A stretch of DNA of 64,000 nucleotides from Accumulibacter sp. (GTDB lineage Bacteria > Pseudomonadota > Gammaproteobacteria > Burkholderiales > Rhodocyclaceae). The stretch spans positions 139,596 to 203,595 of the forward strand of contig NZ_JAMTDX010000011.1 of NCBI RefSeq assembly GCF_023806625.1, in the 5' to 3' direction. Position numbers and translations under genes: made by a program. The notes below the pieces were generated by a model. That model ran no database searches. It saw only the letters and a list, made by a program, of their open reading frames with translations, and was not told the DNA's origin. Shown piece by piece: positions 46,927 through 55,863 of this stretch (position 1 is its first letter; every line of letters begins with the position of its first letter).

Positions 46927-47649
46927 TCAGCAATACACCAGAGTGCCTTCGTCTTCGCCCATCGTGACGCGCCTCAGCGCGCCCTCCCGAAAGATCGAGA
47001 AGACCTTCACGGGCAGCTTCTGGTCGCGGCACAAGGCGAAGGCGGTTGCGTCCATCACCGCGATGTTGCGCGCGATGGCCTCATCGAAACTGATCCGGTC
47101 ATAGCGGCGGGCGGAGGGGTCCTTCTGCGGATCGGCCGAGTACACGCCATCGACCTTGGTCGCCTTGAGCACGATTTCAGCACCGATTTCCGCACCGCGC
47201 AAGGCCGCAGCGGTGTCGGTGGTGAAGAACGGATTCCCCGTTCCACCAGCGAAGACGACCGTCCGGCCCTGCTCGAGGTAACGGATCGCTTTGGCACGAA
47301 TGTACGGCTCGACGACCTGCTCGATGTTCAGCGCAGACTGCACCCGCGAAGCCATCCCGGCGGCGCGCATCGCGTCCTGAAGCGCCAGCGCGTTCATCAC
47401 CGTGGCCAGCATGCCCATGTAGTCCGCCTGGGCGCGATCCATTCCACGCGCAGCGGGCGCGACGCCGCGGAAGATGTTCCCGCCGCCGATGACCACGCCG
47501 ACCTGCACGCCGAGATCCACGACCTCCTTGATCTCCGTGACGATTCCGGTGATCGTCCGCCAGTTGATGCCGTAGGCGTCACTGCCCATCAGGGCCTCAC
47601 CCGAGAGCTTGAGCAGGATGCGTTTGAACCTCGGCTGACTTGCGGGCAT
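46927..47649 (-). CDS. pyrH: Uridylate kinase
   Basis: 240 residues, amino-acid-kinase fold. [15 protein letters not shown] is the family start, [12 protein letters not shown] binds UMP, and [22 protein letters not shown]-type residues (region about 125-145) form the GTP/ATP-binding part. It phosphorylates UMP to UDP as a hexamer. It lies between tsf and frr as in most proteobacteria. Confidence 0.97.
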   Translation of the reverse strand: MPASQPRFKRILLKLSGEALMGSDAYGINWRTITGIVTEIKEVVDLGVQVGVVIGGGNIFRGVAPAARGMDRAQADYMGMLATVMNALALQDAMRAAGMASRVQSALNIEQVVEPYIRAKAIRYLEQGRTVVFAGGTGNPFFTTDTAAALRGAEIGAEIVLKATKVDGVYSADPQKDPSARRYDRISFDEAIARNIAVMDATAFALCRDQKLPVKVFSIFREGALRRVTMGEDEGTLVYC

Positions 47650-47701
47650 CGGCGACTTCCTCCTTCAGCAGGATCGACAGGGTGGCGGCGAGCTCCGCCG
47701 C

Positions 47702-48598
47702 CTACTTCTGAGCCACAGCGGCTGCCTGAGCCGCCACTTCGGCAGCAAAGTCGTTCGAGCGTCTGGCCAAACCCTCGCCGACGACGAAGAGCGCGAAGCC
47801 AGCCACCGACGCCCCCCTGGCCTTGAGCAACTGGCCGATCGTCTGCTTGCCGTCTTCAGCCTTGACGAACACCTGCCCGAGCAGGGTCACCTCGTTGAGA
47901 AACTTCTGCACCGATCCCTCGGCGATCTTTTCGAGCATCGCCTCGGGCTTGTTGGCTTCGCGTGCCTTCTCGATCGCGATCCGCCGCTCGCTGTCGACGA
48001 GTTCGGCCGCGACTCCCGAGGCATCGAGCGCCTTCGGCTTGGTGGCCGCGATGTGCATTGCGAGATCCCGGCCGAGCTGCCCGTCGCCACCCGTGTAGTC
48101 GACCAGCACGCCGATCTTGGCGCCGCCATGGACGTAGGAAGCGAGTCGGCCCTTCGCCTCGAGACGGACGAAACGGCGGATCGACATGTTCTCGCCGATC
48201 CTGCCGACGAGCGCCGTGCGCGTCTCTTCGACGCTGCTGCTGCCCAGCGACAGAGCCGACAGGGCGGCCACGTCGGGCGGATTCGCGCCGGCGACCAGCG
48301 CTGCGCAATCGCCAGCGAGCTTGAGGAAGTCTTCGTTCTTGGCGACGAAATCGGTCTCGCAATTGACCTCGACGATCGCGCCGACCCTTTCGTCAGAGGA
48401 CCGGAAGATCGCCACGACGCCCTCGGCAGTGATCCGCGTCGCCGCCTTGCTGGCCTTCGAGCCCAGTTTCACGCGCAGGATTTCCTCAGCCTTGGCGAGA
48501 TCGCCGGCAGCCTCGGTCAATGCCTTCTTGCACTCCATCATCGGCGCGTCGGTCCTCTCGCGCAACTCCTTCACCATGCTTGCGGTGACTTCCGCCAT
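47702..48598 (-). CDS. tsf: Elongation factor Ts
   Basis: 298 residues from ATG 48598. The N-terminal UBA-like domain ([20 protein letters not shown]) contains the EF-Tu contact, and [16 protein letters not shown] is the TDFV motif that displaces magnesium from EF-Tu. It catalyses GDP release from EF-Tu. It is separated from rpsB by 256 bases that contain a strong hairpin. Confidence 0.97.
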   Translation of the reverse strand: MAEVTASMVKELRERTDAPMMECKKALTEAAGDLAKAEEILRVKLGSKASKAATRITAEGVVAIFRSSDERVGAIVEVNCETDFVAKNEDFLKLAGDCAALVAGANPPDVAALSALSLGSSSVEETRTALVGRIGENMSIRRFVRLEAKGRLASYVHGGAKIGVLVDYTGGDGQLGRDLAMHIAATKPKALDASGVAAELVDSERRIAIEKAREANKPEAMLEKIAEGSVQKFLNEVTLLGQVFVKAEDGKQTIGQLLKARGASVAGFALFVVGEGLARRSNDFAAEVAAQAAAVAQK

Positions 48599-48680
48599 AT
48601 CCTTCTCCAGTTGCCTGCACGGGTCGCCTCGGCGACCACTTGTTTTCCGAACCGCCCGACTCCGCTGACCGGAACCGGGC

Positions 48681-48715
48681 GGCAGTCTGGCGTGAGCCCG
48701 CTGCGCCAGACTGCC
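48681..48715. repeat. 12-base perfect inverted repeat between rpsB and tsf
   Basis: GGCAGTCTGGCG (48681-48692) and CGCCAGACTGCC (48704-48715) flank an 11-base loop. There is no T-run on either side, so it is not a simple terminator. In the rpsB-tsf message it could form a stable stem that adjusts tsf expression or mRNA stability. Confidence 0.6.
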
Positions 48716-48854
48716 CAGCCCGATGGCCAGGCCGGTGAGCGAATCGGCCAAACCATCGGCCCGCCGTCCCGCGCACCTGCTTTCACCCGAGCCTGTGACC
48801 AGTGCTTAGTCGGCTCGCTCTTGCCGCAAGACTTGTGGCCTGATGCACCAGGTC

Positions 48855-49595
48855 TCAGTCGTCGGACTCCTCGATGAACTCGTCGTCCGAAACCGCTTCG
48901 AGGATTTCCTCGACGAACTGGCTGCGTCCTTCGAGCACCGCATCGGCGACGCCGCGCGCATACAGCCGGATCGCTCGCGAAGAGTCATCGTTACCCGGGA
49001 TCACATAATCGACTCCGTCCGGAGAGTGGTTGGTATCGACCACTCCGACGACCGGGATGCCCAGTTTGCGCGCTTCGGTGACGGCGATCTTGTGATAGCC
49101 GACGTCGACCACGAACAGGGCGTCGGGCAGCGACCCCATCTCCTTGATGCCACCGATCGACTTGTGCATCTTGTCGAGTTCGCGGGTGATCATCAGCGCT
49201 TCCTTCTTGGCGAGCTTGTCGAGCGAGCCGTCCTCGCACATCGTCTCGGTCTCCCTGAGGCGCTTGAGCGACTGCTTGATCGTCTTGAAGTTGGTCAGCA
49301 TCCCGCCTAGCCAGCGCTGGTCGACGTACGGGGACCCGCTGCGCGTCGCTTCTTCGGCCATGATCTCGCGCGCCTGGCGCTTGGTGCCGACGAAGAGGAT
49401 CGTCCCCTTGTTCGCCGACAGCCGGCGCACGAAAGCCAGCGCCTCGTTGTACTTGGCGAGCGTCCTTTCGAGGTTGACGATATGGATCTTGTTCCGCGAG
49501 CCGAAGATGTACGGCGCCATCTTCGGATTCCAGAAACGCGTCTGATGGCCGAAATGAACGCCGGCCTCGAGCATCTGCCGCATCGTTGTAGACAT
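48855..49595 (-). CDS. rpsB: 30S ribosomal protein S2
   Basis: 246 residues. [20 protein letters not shown] is the family start, with [16 protein letters not shown] and [19 protein letters not shown] as further conserved stretches. The acidic tail ([10 protein letters not shown]) is usual in betaproteobacteria. It is first in the transcript leading to tsf, pyrH and frr. It has a promoter and a leader of about 180 bases upstream, fitting autogenous control by S2. Confidence 0.98.
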   Translation of the reverse strand: MSTTMRQMLEAGVHFGHQTRFWNPKMAPYIFGSRNKIHIVNLERTLAKYNEALAFVRRLSANKGTILFVGTKRQAREIMAEEATRSGSPYVDQRWLGGMLTNFKTIKQSLKRLRETETMCEDGSLDKLAKKEALMITRELDKMHKSIGGIKEMGSLPDALFVVDVGYHKIAVTEARKLGIPVVGVVDTNHSPDGVDYVIPGNDDSSRAIRLYARGVADAVLEGRSQFVEEILEAVSDDEFIEESDD

Positions 49596-49775
49596 GCCTT
49601 GAATGTTCTCTCTGTCAGGGTTGAACCACCATCCGCCCCGTTAAAGCCCGCCCTGCTGCCAAGTACGGACACCCTTGATCAGGCGAATGTGCGAAATACG
49701 GACGCCCGTGAAACGAACGCCCAACGCGCCGTCGATGCACGCGTCCAGTCTCGCCAGCCGTCGGCCGGCAAAAAT
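49596..49775 (-). promoter_or_regulatory. rpsB mRNA leader
   Basis: About 180 bases of untranslated leader on the minus strand between the predicted start point near 49775 and the rpsB ATG. It contains two related segments, CGTCCGTATTT and TGTCCGTACTT, and has GC-rich pairing potential. S2 autoregulation through such leaders is known in proteobacteria; I cannot confirm the consensus fold by eye. The rest of 49811-50000 holds no gene. Confidence 0.45.
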
Positions 49776-49781
49776 CGGCGG

Positions 49782-49810
49782 ATGTTACCATCAGCAGGCG
49801 CCGACGGCAA
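49782..49810 (-). promoter_or_regulatory. Sigma-70 promoter of rpsB
   Basis: On the minus strand TTGCCG (49810-49805), a 17-base spacer and TAACAT (49787-49782). Both hexamers match reasonably and the spacing is ideal. Confidence 0.6.
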
Positions 49811-50000
49811 TTCTCGCCGGGCTCCAGCGAACGACGGGGGAAGCGCGACCCGCTGGCAGCTCTGCGGGTCGGCCTGGGCGACCAGTCGGGAACCCCACGG
49901 CAGGCTCGCCGAAGACCGCGCAAGCGCCGCAGTCGCCCGCGCCCGGCTCGCACGGCGCTAGAATACAAGTCATGATCGCCTTCTCGCCCGCAGCCTGCTG

Positions 50001-51101
50001 ATGCCCCTGCCTGCGCCCGGTTTGGCCAACGACCGACGCGCGGACTCGGCTTTCGTTCGCTCGACCCGTCTGCCGCTCCATCTGGCGCTGGCCTACGTGA
50101 TCCTCATCGCCTACGCCAGCCTGTACCCTTTGGCAAACTGGCGGAGCCTGGGCATTTCGCCGCTCGAGTTCCTCAGTGCCGGCTGGCCACGCTACTGGAC
50201 GGTCTTCGACCTGACCGTAAACGTCCTCGCCTACCTGCCGCTGGGCTTCCTGTTGACCCTCGCGCTGCGCGGAATCCCGGGCGGCAACTGGTCGGCGGCG
50301 CTCGCCGCCCTGCTCCTCGGCAGCCTGCTCAGCCTCACCCTGGAATGCCTGCAGAACTGGCTGCCTTCGCGCGTGCCGTCGAACGTCGATCTCGGCTGCA
50401 ACATCGCCGGCACGGCCTTGGGCGTGGCGCTCGCCTGCTGGAACGGCAGGAGGATCTTCCGCGCACTGGCACGATTCCAGCGCAGCGTGCTGGCGCCGAT
50501 CGCGCATGCCGAGCTCGGTCTCGTTCTGCTCGGCATGTGGCTGCTGACTCAACTGTCACCGGAAACGCTGCTCTTCGGTGCCGGCGACCTGCGCAGCGTT
50601 CTCGATCTGACGCCAGCCGTACCGTACGCCGCCCCCTCGTTCCTGGTTCTCGAAACGGCGGTCATCGGCTGCAACACGGTGGTCATCGGCCTGTTCGCGC
50701 GAACCTTGTTCGCCGACAGCTCGTCGCCTCATCTCGTCCTGGCGGCGTTCTTCGTGCTCGCCCTGACGGTCCGAACGCTGGCCGCAGCCGTTCTCGTCGC
50801 CCCCCAGGACGCTTTCGCCTGGCTGACGCCTGGGGCCCAGGTGGGCCTGCTGATCGGCGGCTCGCTGCTTGCCATGGCGCTGCTCCTGCCGGCGCGCTTC
50901 CGCGTCGCGCTTGCCGGAGTCGCCCTGCTCGCCGGAACGACCCTGGTCAACCTGACCCCAGCCAACCCCTACTCCGAAGCAGCGCTCGCCGCCTGGCGCC
51001 AGGGCCATTTCCTGAACTTCAATGGTCTGACTCGCTGGGTCGCCAGCCTCTGGCCGTTCCTTGCCCTGCCCTACCTGACGGCCGTCGGAAGGAATCTGTA
51101 G
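50001..51101 (+). CDS. VanZ-family membrane protein
   Basis: 366 residues with roughly nine or ten hydrophobic helices. The VanZ-like part is N-terminal: YVILIAYASLYPLANWR, then NVLAYLPLGFLLTLAL and LLSLTLECLQNWLPSRVPS followed by NVDLGCNIAGTALG, a pattern of VanZ domains. The C-terminal half adds five helices of no clear family. VanZ proteins are linked to teicoplanin resistance in Gram-positives, but in Gram-negatives their role is unknown. TAGAAT at 49959 may be its -10. A MITE-like element begins 14 bases after the stop. Confidence 0.82.
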   Translation: MPLPAPGLANDRRADSAFVRSTRLPLHLALAYVILIAYASLYPLANWRSLGISPLEFLSAGWPRYWTVFDLTVNVLAYLPLGFLLTLALRGIPGGNWSAALAALLLGSLLSLTLECLQNWLPSRVPSNVDLGCNIAGTALGVALACWNGRRIFRALARFQRSVLAPIAHAELGLVLLGMWLLTQLSPETLLFGAGDLRSVLDLTPAVPYAAPSFLVLETAVIGCNTVVIGLFARTLFADSSSPHLVLAAFFVLALTVRTLAAAVLVAPQDAFAWLTPGAQVGLLIGGSLLAMALLLPARFRVALAGVALLAGTTLVNLTPANPYSEAALAAWRQGHFLNFNGLTRWVASLWPFLALPYLTAVGRNL

Positions 51102-51115
51102 CCGCGGCCCGCCCC

Positions 51116-51410
51116 ACGGGTCGTGAATGAATCCACTGCGCGGCCAATCTGCGGCGTTGCTCAGTCGCTCCGCCCACGGCCGGCTGCGGCGGCGCGCAGC
51201 ATGCTGCGCGAAACCCCGCCTGCGTCCACGGCCGGCTTTGCACAGCCGGCCGGCTGCGGCGGCGCGCAGCATGCTGCGCGAAACCCCGCCTTCGCCCTCT
51301 CCCATCCATCTGATAGGTCTCGCCGTTCGCTCCGGGAGAGAAAGGAAGGAACCCCCCTTTCCTGGCACCTGGCATCGCGACCTGCTCGTGACGATTCCTT
51401 GACAACCTCT
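51116..51410. mobile_element. MITE-like element, copy 2 (295 bases, with internal expansion)
   Basis: The ends are ACGGGTCGTGAA (51116-51127) and TTGACAACCTCT (51399-51410), imperfect inverted repeats related to those of the copy at 57906-58050. Both outer portions align with that copy in reverse orientation. About 45 bases from 51126 share the core with GCGCGGCCAATCTGCGGCG, and 51300-51410 shares CCTGCTCGTGACGATT. It is longer because of a tandem repeat (51177-51290) and a purine-rich insert near 51340. It encodes nothing and fills the gap between the VanZ and DnaJ-like genes; its last base is part of the latter's stop codon. Confidence 0.75.
51177..51290. repeat. Tandem direct repeat, 70-base period
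   Basis: A 44-base block at 51177-51220 recurs without mismatch at 51247-51290. Each block contains the perfect 18-base palindrome CGCGCAGCATGCTGCGCG followed by AAACCCCGCC. The 26 bases between the blocks contain further CGGCCGGC-type palindromes. Two units only, so not a CRISPR. Confidence 0.9.
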
Positions 51411-52453
51411 CAGCGATGGCCGGAACCTCGCCGCAAGCGCATCCGCTCGTTCCACGCAGCGAGCGCCGGCGAGCACCGCCCGGGATCGGCAGCGACCCGC
51501 TCCTCGATTCCGGCGAGCAACTCGAGGTCCATGTCCGGCAGTTCCTGCGGATAGATCGCCTGCAGGTGAATGACCAGGTCACCCGCCAGCGAAGCCTGCT
51601 TGTCGGGATAGCCCAGTCCGGCGAAGCGCTGCTCGGGCGACTGGTGCGCGTGTCGTGGAAGCTCGACGCTGACCGTGCCGAACAGCGTCGGCACCTCGAT
51701 GGCCCCCCCGCAAAGCATGAAGATTACGCTGACCGGAACGTGGCAATGGATATCCCTGCCCTGGAGATTGAACAGCGGATGCTCGGCGAAAGCGACCTCC
51801 AGATAGAGATCACCGGGCCGCATCCGGGTGCCCCCCGGAGGCAGCGGCGCCTGCCGTGAGAGACGCAGACGCTCGCCGTCGAGCAGGCCCGGCGGGACGG
51901 TGACCGACAGTGTTCGCAGTTCCGGGCGCCAGCCCGTCCCGGCGCATTCCGGACACGCCGTCTCGTAGAGGTAGCCGCGCCCACTACACCCCGTGCAGCG
52001 ACTTGTTCGCCCACTACCACAGGAAACCCGGCCGCAGCCGCTGCACGCCGGGCAGGGCACCGAGTTCCTGTGCTGGATTCGACCGCTGTTGCGGCACGCA
52101 GCACAGCGGACGCTGTGCACGAGTTCGACGTTCTTCCGGCAGCCGAGTGCCGCCTCCTCGAGCGTCAGGATCAGCACCTGGGTCAGATCGGCTCCAACCT
52201 CGTCGCCTGCGGCCTGCCCTCCCTGATCCGCTGCGCCTTCCTCGTCTGGCTGCTCCAGCGCGGCCAGGCGCTGCGGGTCGAGATAGCTCTCGTAGGCGGC
52301 ATGGATACGCTTGAACTCGCTCTCTGCGGCAGCCGAAGGGTTCCGGTCGGGGTGCCAGAACATCGCCAGCCGCCGGTAAGCGCGCTTGACTTCTTCGGGT
52401 GACGCCCCGCGGCTGACGCCCAGGACGACGAAGGGATCTTCGTTGCTGCTCAT
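51410..52453 (-). CDS. DnaJ-like co-chaperone with zinc-finger region
   Basis: 347 residues from ATG 52453. The J domain (about 5-70) has DPFVVLGVSRGASPEEVKRAYRRL and the HPD motif in FWHPDRNP. There is no Gly/Phe-rich linker. The cysteine-rich part (about 120-185) has CAAC, CPAC, CTGC and CPEC: four CxxC pairs, with spacing close to a DnaJ zinc domain. The C-terminal substrate domain follows (LSVTVPPGLLDGERLRL). At 347 residues without the G/F stretch it is a divergent DnaJ rather than the housekeeping copy. It should stimulate DnaK. The stop codon abuts the MITE-like element. Confidence 0.85.
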   Translation of the reverse strand: MSSNEDPFVVLGVSRGASPEEVKRAYRRLAMFWHPDRNPSAAAESEFKRIHAAYESYLDPQRLAALEQPDEEGAADQGGQAAGDEVGADLTQVLILTLEEAALGCRKNVELVHSVRCAACRNSGRIQHRNSVPCPACSGCGRVSCGSGRTSRCTGCSGRGYLYETACPECAGTGWRPELRTLSVTVPPGLLDGERLRLSRQAPLPPGGTRMRPGDLYLEVAFAEHPLFNLQGRDIHCHVPVSVIFMLCGGAIEVPTLFGTVSVELPRHAHQSPEQRFAGLGYPDKQASLAGDLVIHLQAIYPQELPDMDLELLAGIEERVAADPGRCSPALAAWNERMRLRRGSGHR

Positions 52454-52655
52454 CGGACGATCACCAGGGAACCGGGCCTGCGGCCGGACAGCACAGCGAC
52501 CGGCGACCCGTCGGATGGCCCCAATTCTACGCGATCGGCGACCGATCGCCGCGCTCCCTTCGCCGGACTGCACACGGCCTCGCGCGAGGGCCCCGGCAAA
52601 CGGCGTTAGAATGGCCCCTGGCAGCCAGCCGACGACGACGCGAGGAGGCGCTTCG

Positions 52656-52964
52656 ATGAGCTATTTCCGGCACCATGTGTTCTTCTGCTGCAATCAGCGC
52701 GGCGAGGGCGAGACCTGCTGCAACGGCGCAGGAGCCACGGCGGCTCAGACCTACGCCAGGGAGCGAGTCGCCGAACTCGGGCTCAAGGGACGCGGCAAGG
52801 TGCGCATCAACAAGTCGGGCTGCCTCGATCGCTGCGACGACGGTCCGGTTCTCGTCGTCTACCCCGAAGGCGTGTGGTATAGCTACGTCGACCACGAGGA
52901 CATCGAGGAGATCATCCAGGAGCACCTGCGGAACGGGCGAATCGTCGAGCGTTTGAGGATCTGA
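52656..52964 (+). CDS. Thioredoxin-like [2Fe-2S] ferredoxin
   Basis: 102 residues from ATG 52656, with GAGGAGG upstream. The cysteine pattern fits the thioredoxin-fold 2Fe-2S ferredoxin family (COG3411): FFCCNQRGEGETCCNGAG, then INKSGCLDRCDDGPVLVVYPEG. The last two Cys of GCLDRC are typical cluster ligands. It is soluble and probably an electron carrier; its partner is unknown. It lies 99 bases upstream of a hydrolase gene. Confidence 0.88.
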   Translation: MSYFRHHVFFCCNQRGEGETCCNGAGATAAQTYARERVAELGLKGRGKVRINKSGCLDRCDDGPVLVVYPEGVWYSYVDHEDIEEIIQEHLRNGRIVERLRI

Positions 52965-53063
52965 ACCGGCAGACCCGCCCCGGGCCGCGCATCTGCCGGC
53001 CAGGTAGGTGGCCTGGCGCCGGCGGTGGCGTCCGTTGCCGCAAAGCAAGAGGAGAGTCCGCGC

Positions 53064-53702
53064 ATGAGAATCCAGCCCGAGCCCCTGCTGATCGACGGAC
53101 CGGCCGGCCGGATCGAGGTCATCGTCGAGAATCCCGGTGCGCCGCGCGGCATCGCGCTGATCGCCCACCCGCATCCGCTGTTTGGAGGCGGCAACACCAA
53201 TAAGGTCGTCCAGACGCTCGCGCGGACCTTCAATCACCTCGACTACGTCGCGTTGCGACCGAACTTCCGCGGCGTCGGTCTCAGCGAGGGCAGGCACGAC
53301 GACGGCCAGGGCGAAACCGAAGACATGCTCTGCGTGCTCGCCGAGGCCAGGTGTCGCTTCGGGAATCTGCCGGTCGCCCTGGCCGGATTCTCCTTCGGCG
53401 CCTATGTGCAGACGCGCGTCGCCGAGGCGCTGCTGGCCAGCGGCCACCCGCCGCAGCGGCTGGTTCTCGTGGGCACCGCGTCGGGCTTCGTCGAAGGGGC
53501 ACGCCGCTACCAGACGCGCGCCGTGCCCGGCGACACGATCGTCATCCACGGCTCCGAGGATGCCACCGTGCCGCTGGCCAACGTCATCGAGTGGGCCAGA
53601 CCGCTCGACCTCCCGGTGGTCGTCGTTCCGGGGGCCGACCACTTCTTCCACCGGCGCCTGCACCTCATTCGCGAAATCGTCAGCCGCGCATGGCGTCACT
53701 GA
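53064..53702 (+). CDS. Alpha/beta hydrolase (dienelactone hydrolase-like fold)
   Basis: 212 residues from ATG 53064, with AGAGGAGAG upstream. Start features: IALIAHPHPLFGGGNTNKVV; nucleophile GFSFGA (Ser near 115), acid in HGSEDATVPL and His in GADHFFHRRLH. This is the small COG2945 group with the AHPHP oxyanion motif, whose substrates are unknown. The ABC ATPase start overlaps its end by 13 bases, so translation is coupled to the exporter genes. Confidence 0.88.
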   Translation: MRIQPEPLLIDGPAGRIEVIVENPGAPRGIALIAHPHPLFGGGNTNKVVQTLARTFNHLDYVALRPNFRGVGLSEGRHDDGQGETEDMLCVLAEARCRFGNLPVALAGFSFGAYVQTRVAEALLASGHPPQRLVLVGTASGFVEGARRYQTRAVPGDTIVIHGSEDATVPLANVIEWARPLDLPVVVVPGADHFFHRRLHLIREIVSRAWRH

Positions 53703-54643
53703 CCCGCCGCAGCACGCGGGCGGTCGGCGACCCGGGTGCGATCCTCGAAGTTGGACATCTGGCCAAGTCCTGGGCAGGCGAAGTCGTCGTCGACGATCTC
53801 TCGTTCTCGGTTCCGGCGGCGACCTGCTTCGGCCTGCTCGGGCCGAACGGCGCCGGCAAGACGACCACCCTGCGCTGCTGCCTTGGCCTGAGCGAGTTGG
53901 ACGGCGGCGAGGTTCGCCTCGCCGGCCGGGCGATTCCCGGCGAGGCCAGGCTCGCCCGCGCGCGCGTCGGCGTCGTTCCGCAGGCCGACAATCTCGACCC
54001 GGATTTCACCTGCCACGAGAACCTGCTCGTTTACGGCCGATACTTCGGCATCGCCGACACGCTGATCGCCGAGCGCATTCCGCAGTTGCTCGACTTCGCC
54101 GGCCTTGCCGGCAAGCAGGACGCGCCGATCCAGACGCTGTCGGGTGGCATGAAGCGGCGGCTCACCCTGGCCCGGGCGCTGATCAACGACCCCGACATCC
54201 TGTTCCTCGACGAACCGACGACCGGCCTCGATCCGCAGGCCCGCCACCTGATCTGGGAGCGCCTCAAGCGGCTCGTCGCCGAAGGCAAGACACTGCTCCT
54301 GACCACCCACTTCATGGACGAAGCCGAACGCCTCTGCGATCGACTGGCGATCCTCGACCGCGGGCGGATCATCGCCGAGGGCGCTCCGCGCGGGCTGATC
54401 TCCAAGCACATCGAACCGCAGGTCGTCGAGGTCTTTGGCGACGACGCCGTCGACTGGGCCCGCAAGCGCATGGTTCTCGGCGAACGCGTCGAGGCGGCCG
54501 GTGACACCGCCTTCGTCTACTGCCTCGATCCCGCCCCCCTGCTGTCCGCACTGGCCGGCGAAGCGCAACTGCGCTTCGTGCATCGCGCAGCCAGTCTCGA
54601 GGACGTCTTCCTCAAGCTGACCGGTCGCGACCTGCGCGACTGA
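53690..54643 (+). CDS. ABC-2 type exporter ATP-binding protein (NodI/DrrA type)
   Basis: 317 residues. Walker A GLLGPNGAGKTTTLRC, signature TLSGGMKRRLTLARAL, Walker B ILFLDEPTTGLDPQARH, and the switch His in LLTTHFMDEAERL. The C-terminal extension (about 235-317) is the DrrA/NodI type. With the permease at 54672 it forms an ABC-2 exporter. The nearest described pair, NodIJ, exports lipo-oligosaccharides, but homologues are widespread in non-nodulating betaproteobacteria, so the substrate is open. Confidence 0.92.
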   Translation: MASLTRRSTRAVGDPGAILEVGHLAKSWAGEVVVDDLSFSVPAATCFGLLGPNGAGKTTTLRCCLGLSELDGGEVRLAGRAIPGEARLARARVGVVPQADNLDPDFTCHENLLVYGRYFGIADTLIAERIPQLLDFAGLAGKQDAPIQTLSGGMKRRLTLARALINDPDILFLDEPTTGLDPQARHLIWERLKRLVAEGKTLLLTTHFMDEAERLCDRLAILDRGRIIAEGAPRGLISKHIEPQVVEVFGDDAVDWARKRMVLGERVEAAGDTAFVYCLDPAPLLSALAGEAQLRFVHRAASLEDVFLKLTGRDLRD

Positions 54644-54655
54644 GAGGCTGTCAAG
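54641..54655. repeat. Solo end resembling the MITE terminus
   Basis: TGAGAGGCTGTCAAG overlaps the ATPase stop codon. It differs by one base from the end of the element at 51410, which also follows a stop codon (TGAGAGGTTGTCAAG on the minus strand). No other element sequence follows. It could be a remnant end or chance. Confidence 0.35.
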
Positions 54656-54671
54656 TCAAGATCTCCGAGCC

Positions 54672-55457
54672 ATGCGTCTCGCCCGACTGCACCTCCCCCG
54701 CCCCGGCCTCCGCTGGCTGCCCGTCTGGCGCCGCAACTTCCTCGTCTGGCGCAAGCTCGCCGTTCCCTCGCTGCTCGGCAACCTCGCCGACCCGCTGATC
54801 TACATGCTCGGTCTCGGCTACGGACTCGGCAGCCTGATGCCGGCGATCGACGGGGTCGACTACCTCGGCTTCCTCGCCGCCGGAACGGTCGTCGCCAGCA
54901 CGATGCACGCGGCGACCTTCGAGGCGCTCTACTCGGCCTTCTCGCGGATGCACGTCCAGAAGACCTGGGAGGCGATCCTCAACACGCCGCTGTCGCTCGA
55001 CGAAGTGCTCGCCGGCGAACTCTTCTGGGCGGCTTCGAAGAGCCTCTTCTCGGGACTGGCGATCCTCGCCGTCGTCGCCGCCCTCGGGCTCGTTTCGTCG
55101 GTGTACGCGCTGGCGGCGATTCCGGTCATCTTCCTGACCGGCGCGGCCTTCGCTGCGCTCGGCCTGGTGGTCTGCGCCCTCGCTCCCTCGTTTGACTTCT
55201 TCATGTACTACTTCACGCTGTTCCTGACCCCGATGCTATTGATCTCGGGAGTGTTCTTCCCGGCCGGGCAGTTGCCGGCGGCGATCCAGGCGATCGCCGG
55301 CTGGCTGCCGCTGGCTCACGCCGTGCAGCTCGTGCGGCCTCTGTTGCTCGGCGAGCTTCCCGACGACCCGCTCGGCCATCTCGCAGTGCTGCTGCTGGTC
55401 GCCGGTCTCGGCTTCTGGATCGCCTGCGTCCTCGCTCGCCGCCGCCTTCTCGCCTGA
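54672..55457 (+). CDS. ABC-2 type exporter permease (NodJ type)
   Basis: 261 residues with six membrane helices. FLVWRKLAVPSLLGNLADPL and YLGFLAAGTVVASTMHAATFE, then LTPMLLISGVFFPAGQLP, match the NodJ/DrrB family. It would dimerise and pair with the ATPase at 53690. The gap of 28 bases contains a MITE-like end. Confidence 0.9.
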   Translation: MRLARLHLPRPGLRWLPVWRRNFLVWRKLAVPSLLGNLADPLIYMLGLGYGLGSLMPAIDGVDYLGFLAAGTVVASTMHAATFEALYSAFSRMHVQKTWEAILNTPLSLDEVLAGELFWAASKSLFSGLAILAVVAALGLVSSVYALAAIPVIFLTGAAFAALGLVVCALAPSFDFFMYYFTLFLTPMLLISGVFFPAGQLPAAIQAIAGWLPLAHAVQLVRPLLLGELPDDPLGHLAVLLLVAGLGFWIACVLARRRLLA

Positions 55458-55569
55458 CACCGCGCGACGGCTCCCTCGCCGGGGGCGGCCGGCGGAGGTC
55501 ACCGCGCCGATCGCCGACCCGGCAGCGCGCGAGGTAGAATCTCGCCAGTCCAAGCGGAGGAAAGCGACC

Positions 55570-55863
55570 ATGCACGTCACCCTCGTCCATGTCCGGGTCA
55601 GACCGGAATCGATCGCCGCGTTCATCGCGGCCACGCGGCTCAATCACCAAGCGTCGGTCGGCGAGCCCGGGAATCGCCGATTCGACGTGCTGCAGGCCCC
55701 CGACGACCCGGCGCGATTCATCCTCTACGAGGCCTACGCCTCGGCGGCGGACGCCGCTGCGCACAAGCAGACGACACACTACCTCGCCTGGCGCGACACG
55801 GTCGCCGGGATGATGGCCGAAGCGCGGCGCGGTGAGCCGATGAACGGGCTGTTCCCCGAATGA
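55570..55863 (+). CDS. Antibiotic biosynthesis monooxygenase (ABM) domain protein
   Basis: 97 residues, a single dimeric alpha+beta-barrel ABM domain: VTLVHVRVRPESIAAFIAAT, RRFDVLQAPDDPARFILYEAY and HKQTTHYLAWRDTV. It resembles LsrG-type and quinol monooxygenase-like small enzymes that act without cofactor. The His-rich helix HKQTTHY is usual. It overlaps the alcohol dehydrogenase start (ATGA). GGAGGA precedes the ATG and TAGAAT lies at about 55532. Confidence 0.9.
   Translation: MHVTLVHVRVRPESIAAFIAATRLNHQASVGEPGNRRFDVLQAPDDPARFILYEAYASAADAAAHKQTTHYLAWRDTVAGMMAEARRGEPMNGLFPE

Noticed and set aside
51177-51290. CRISPR-like repeat
   Set aside because: Only two units, 44-base blocks with a 26-base spacer that shares the repeat's own composition, and no cas genes.
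53690-55457. Nodulation export genes nodI/nodJ
   Set aside because: The family match is good, but no nod genes are present and such pairs are common in non-symbiotic betaproteobacteria, so no nod symbol is given.
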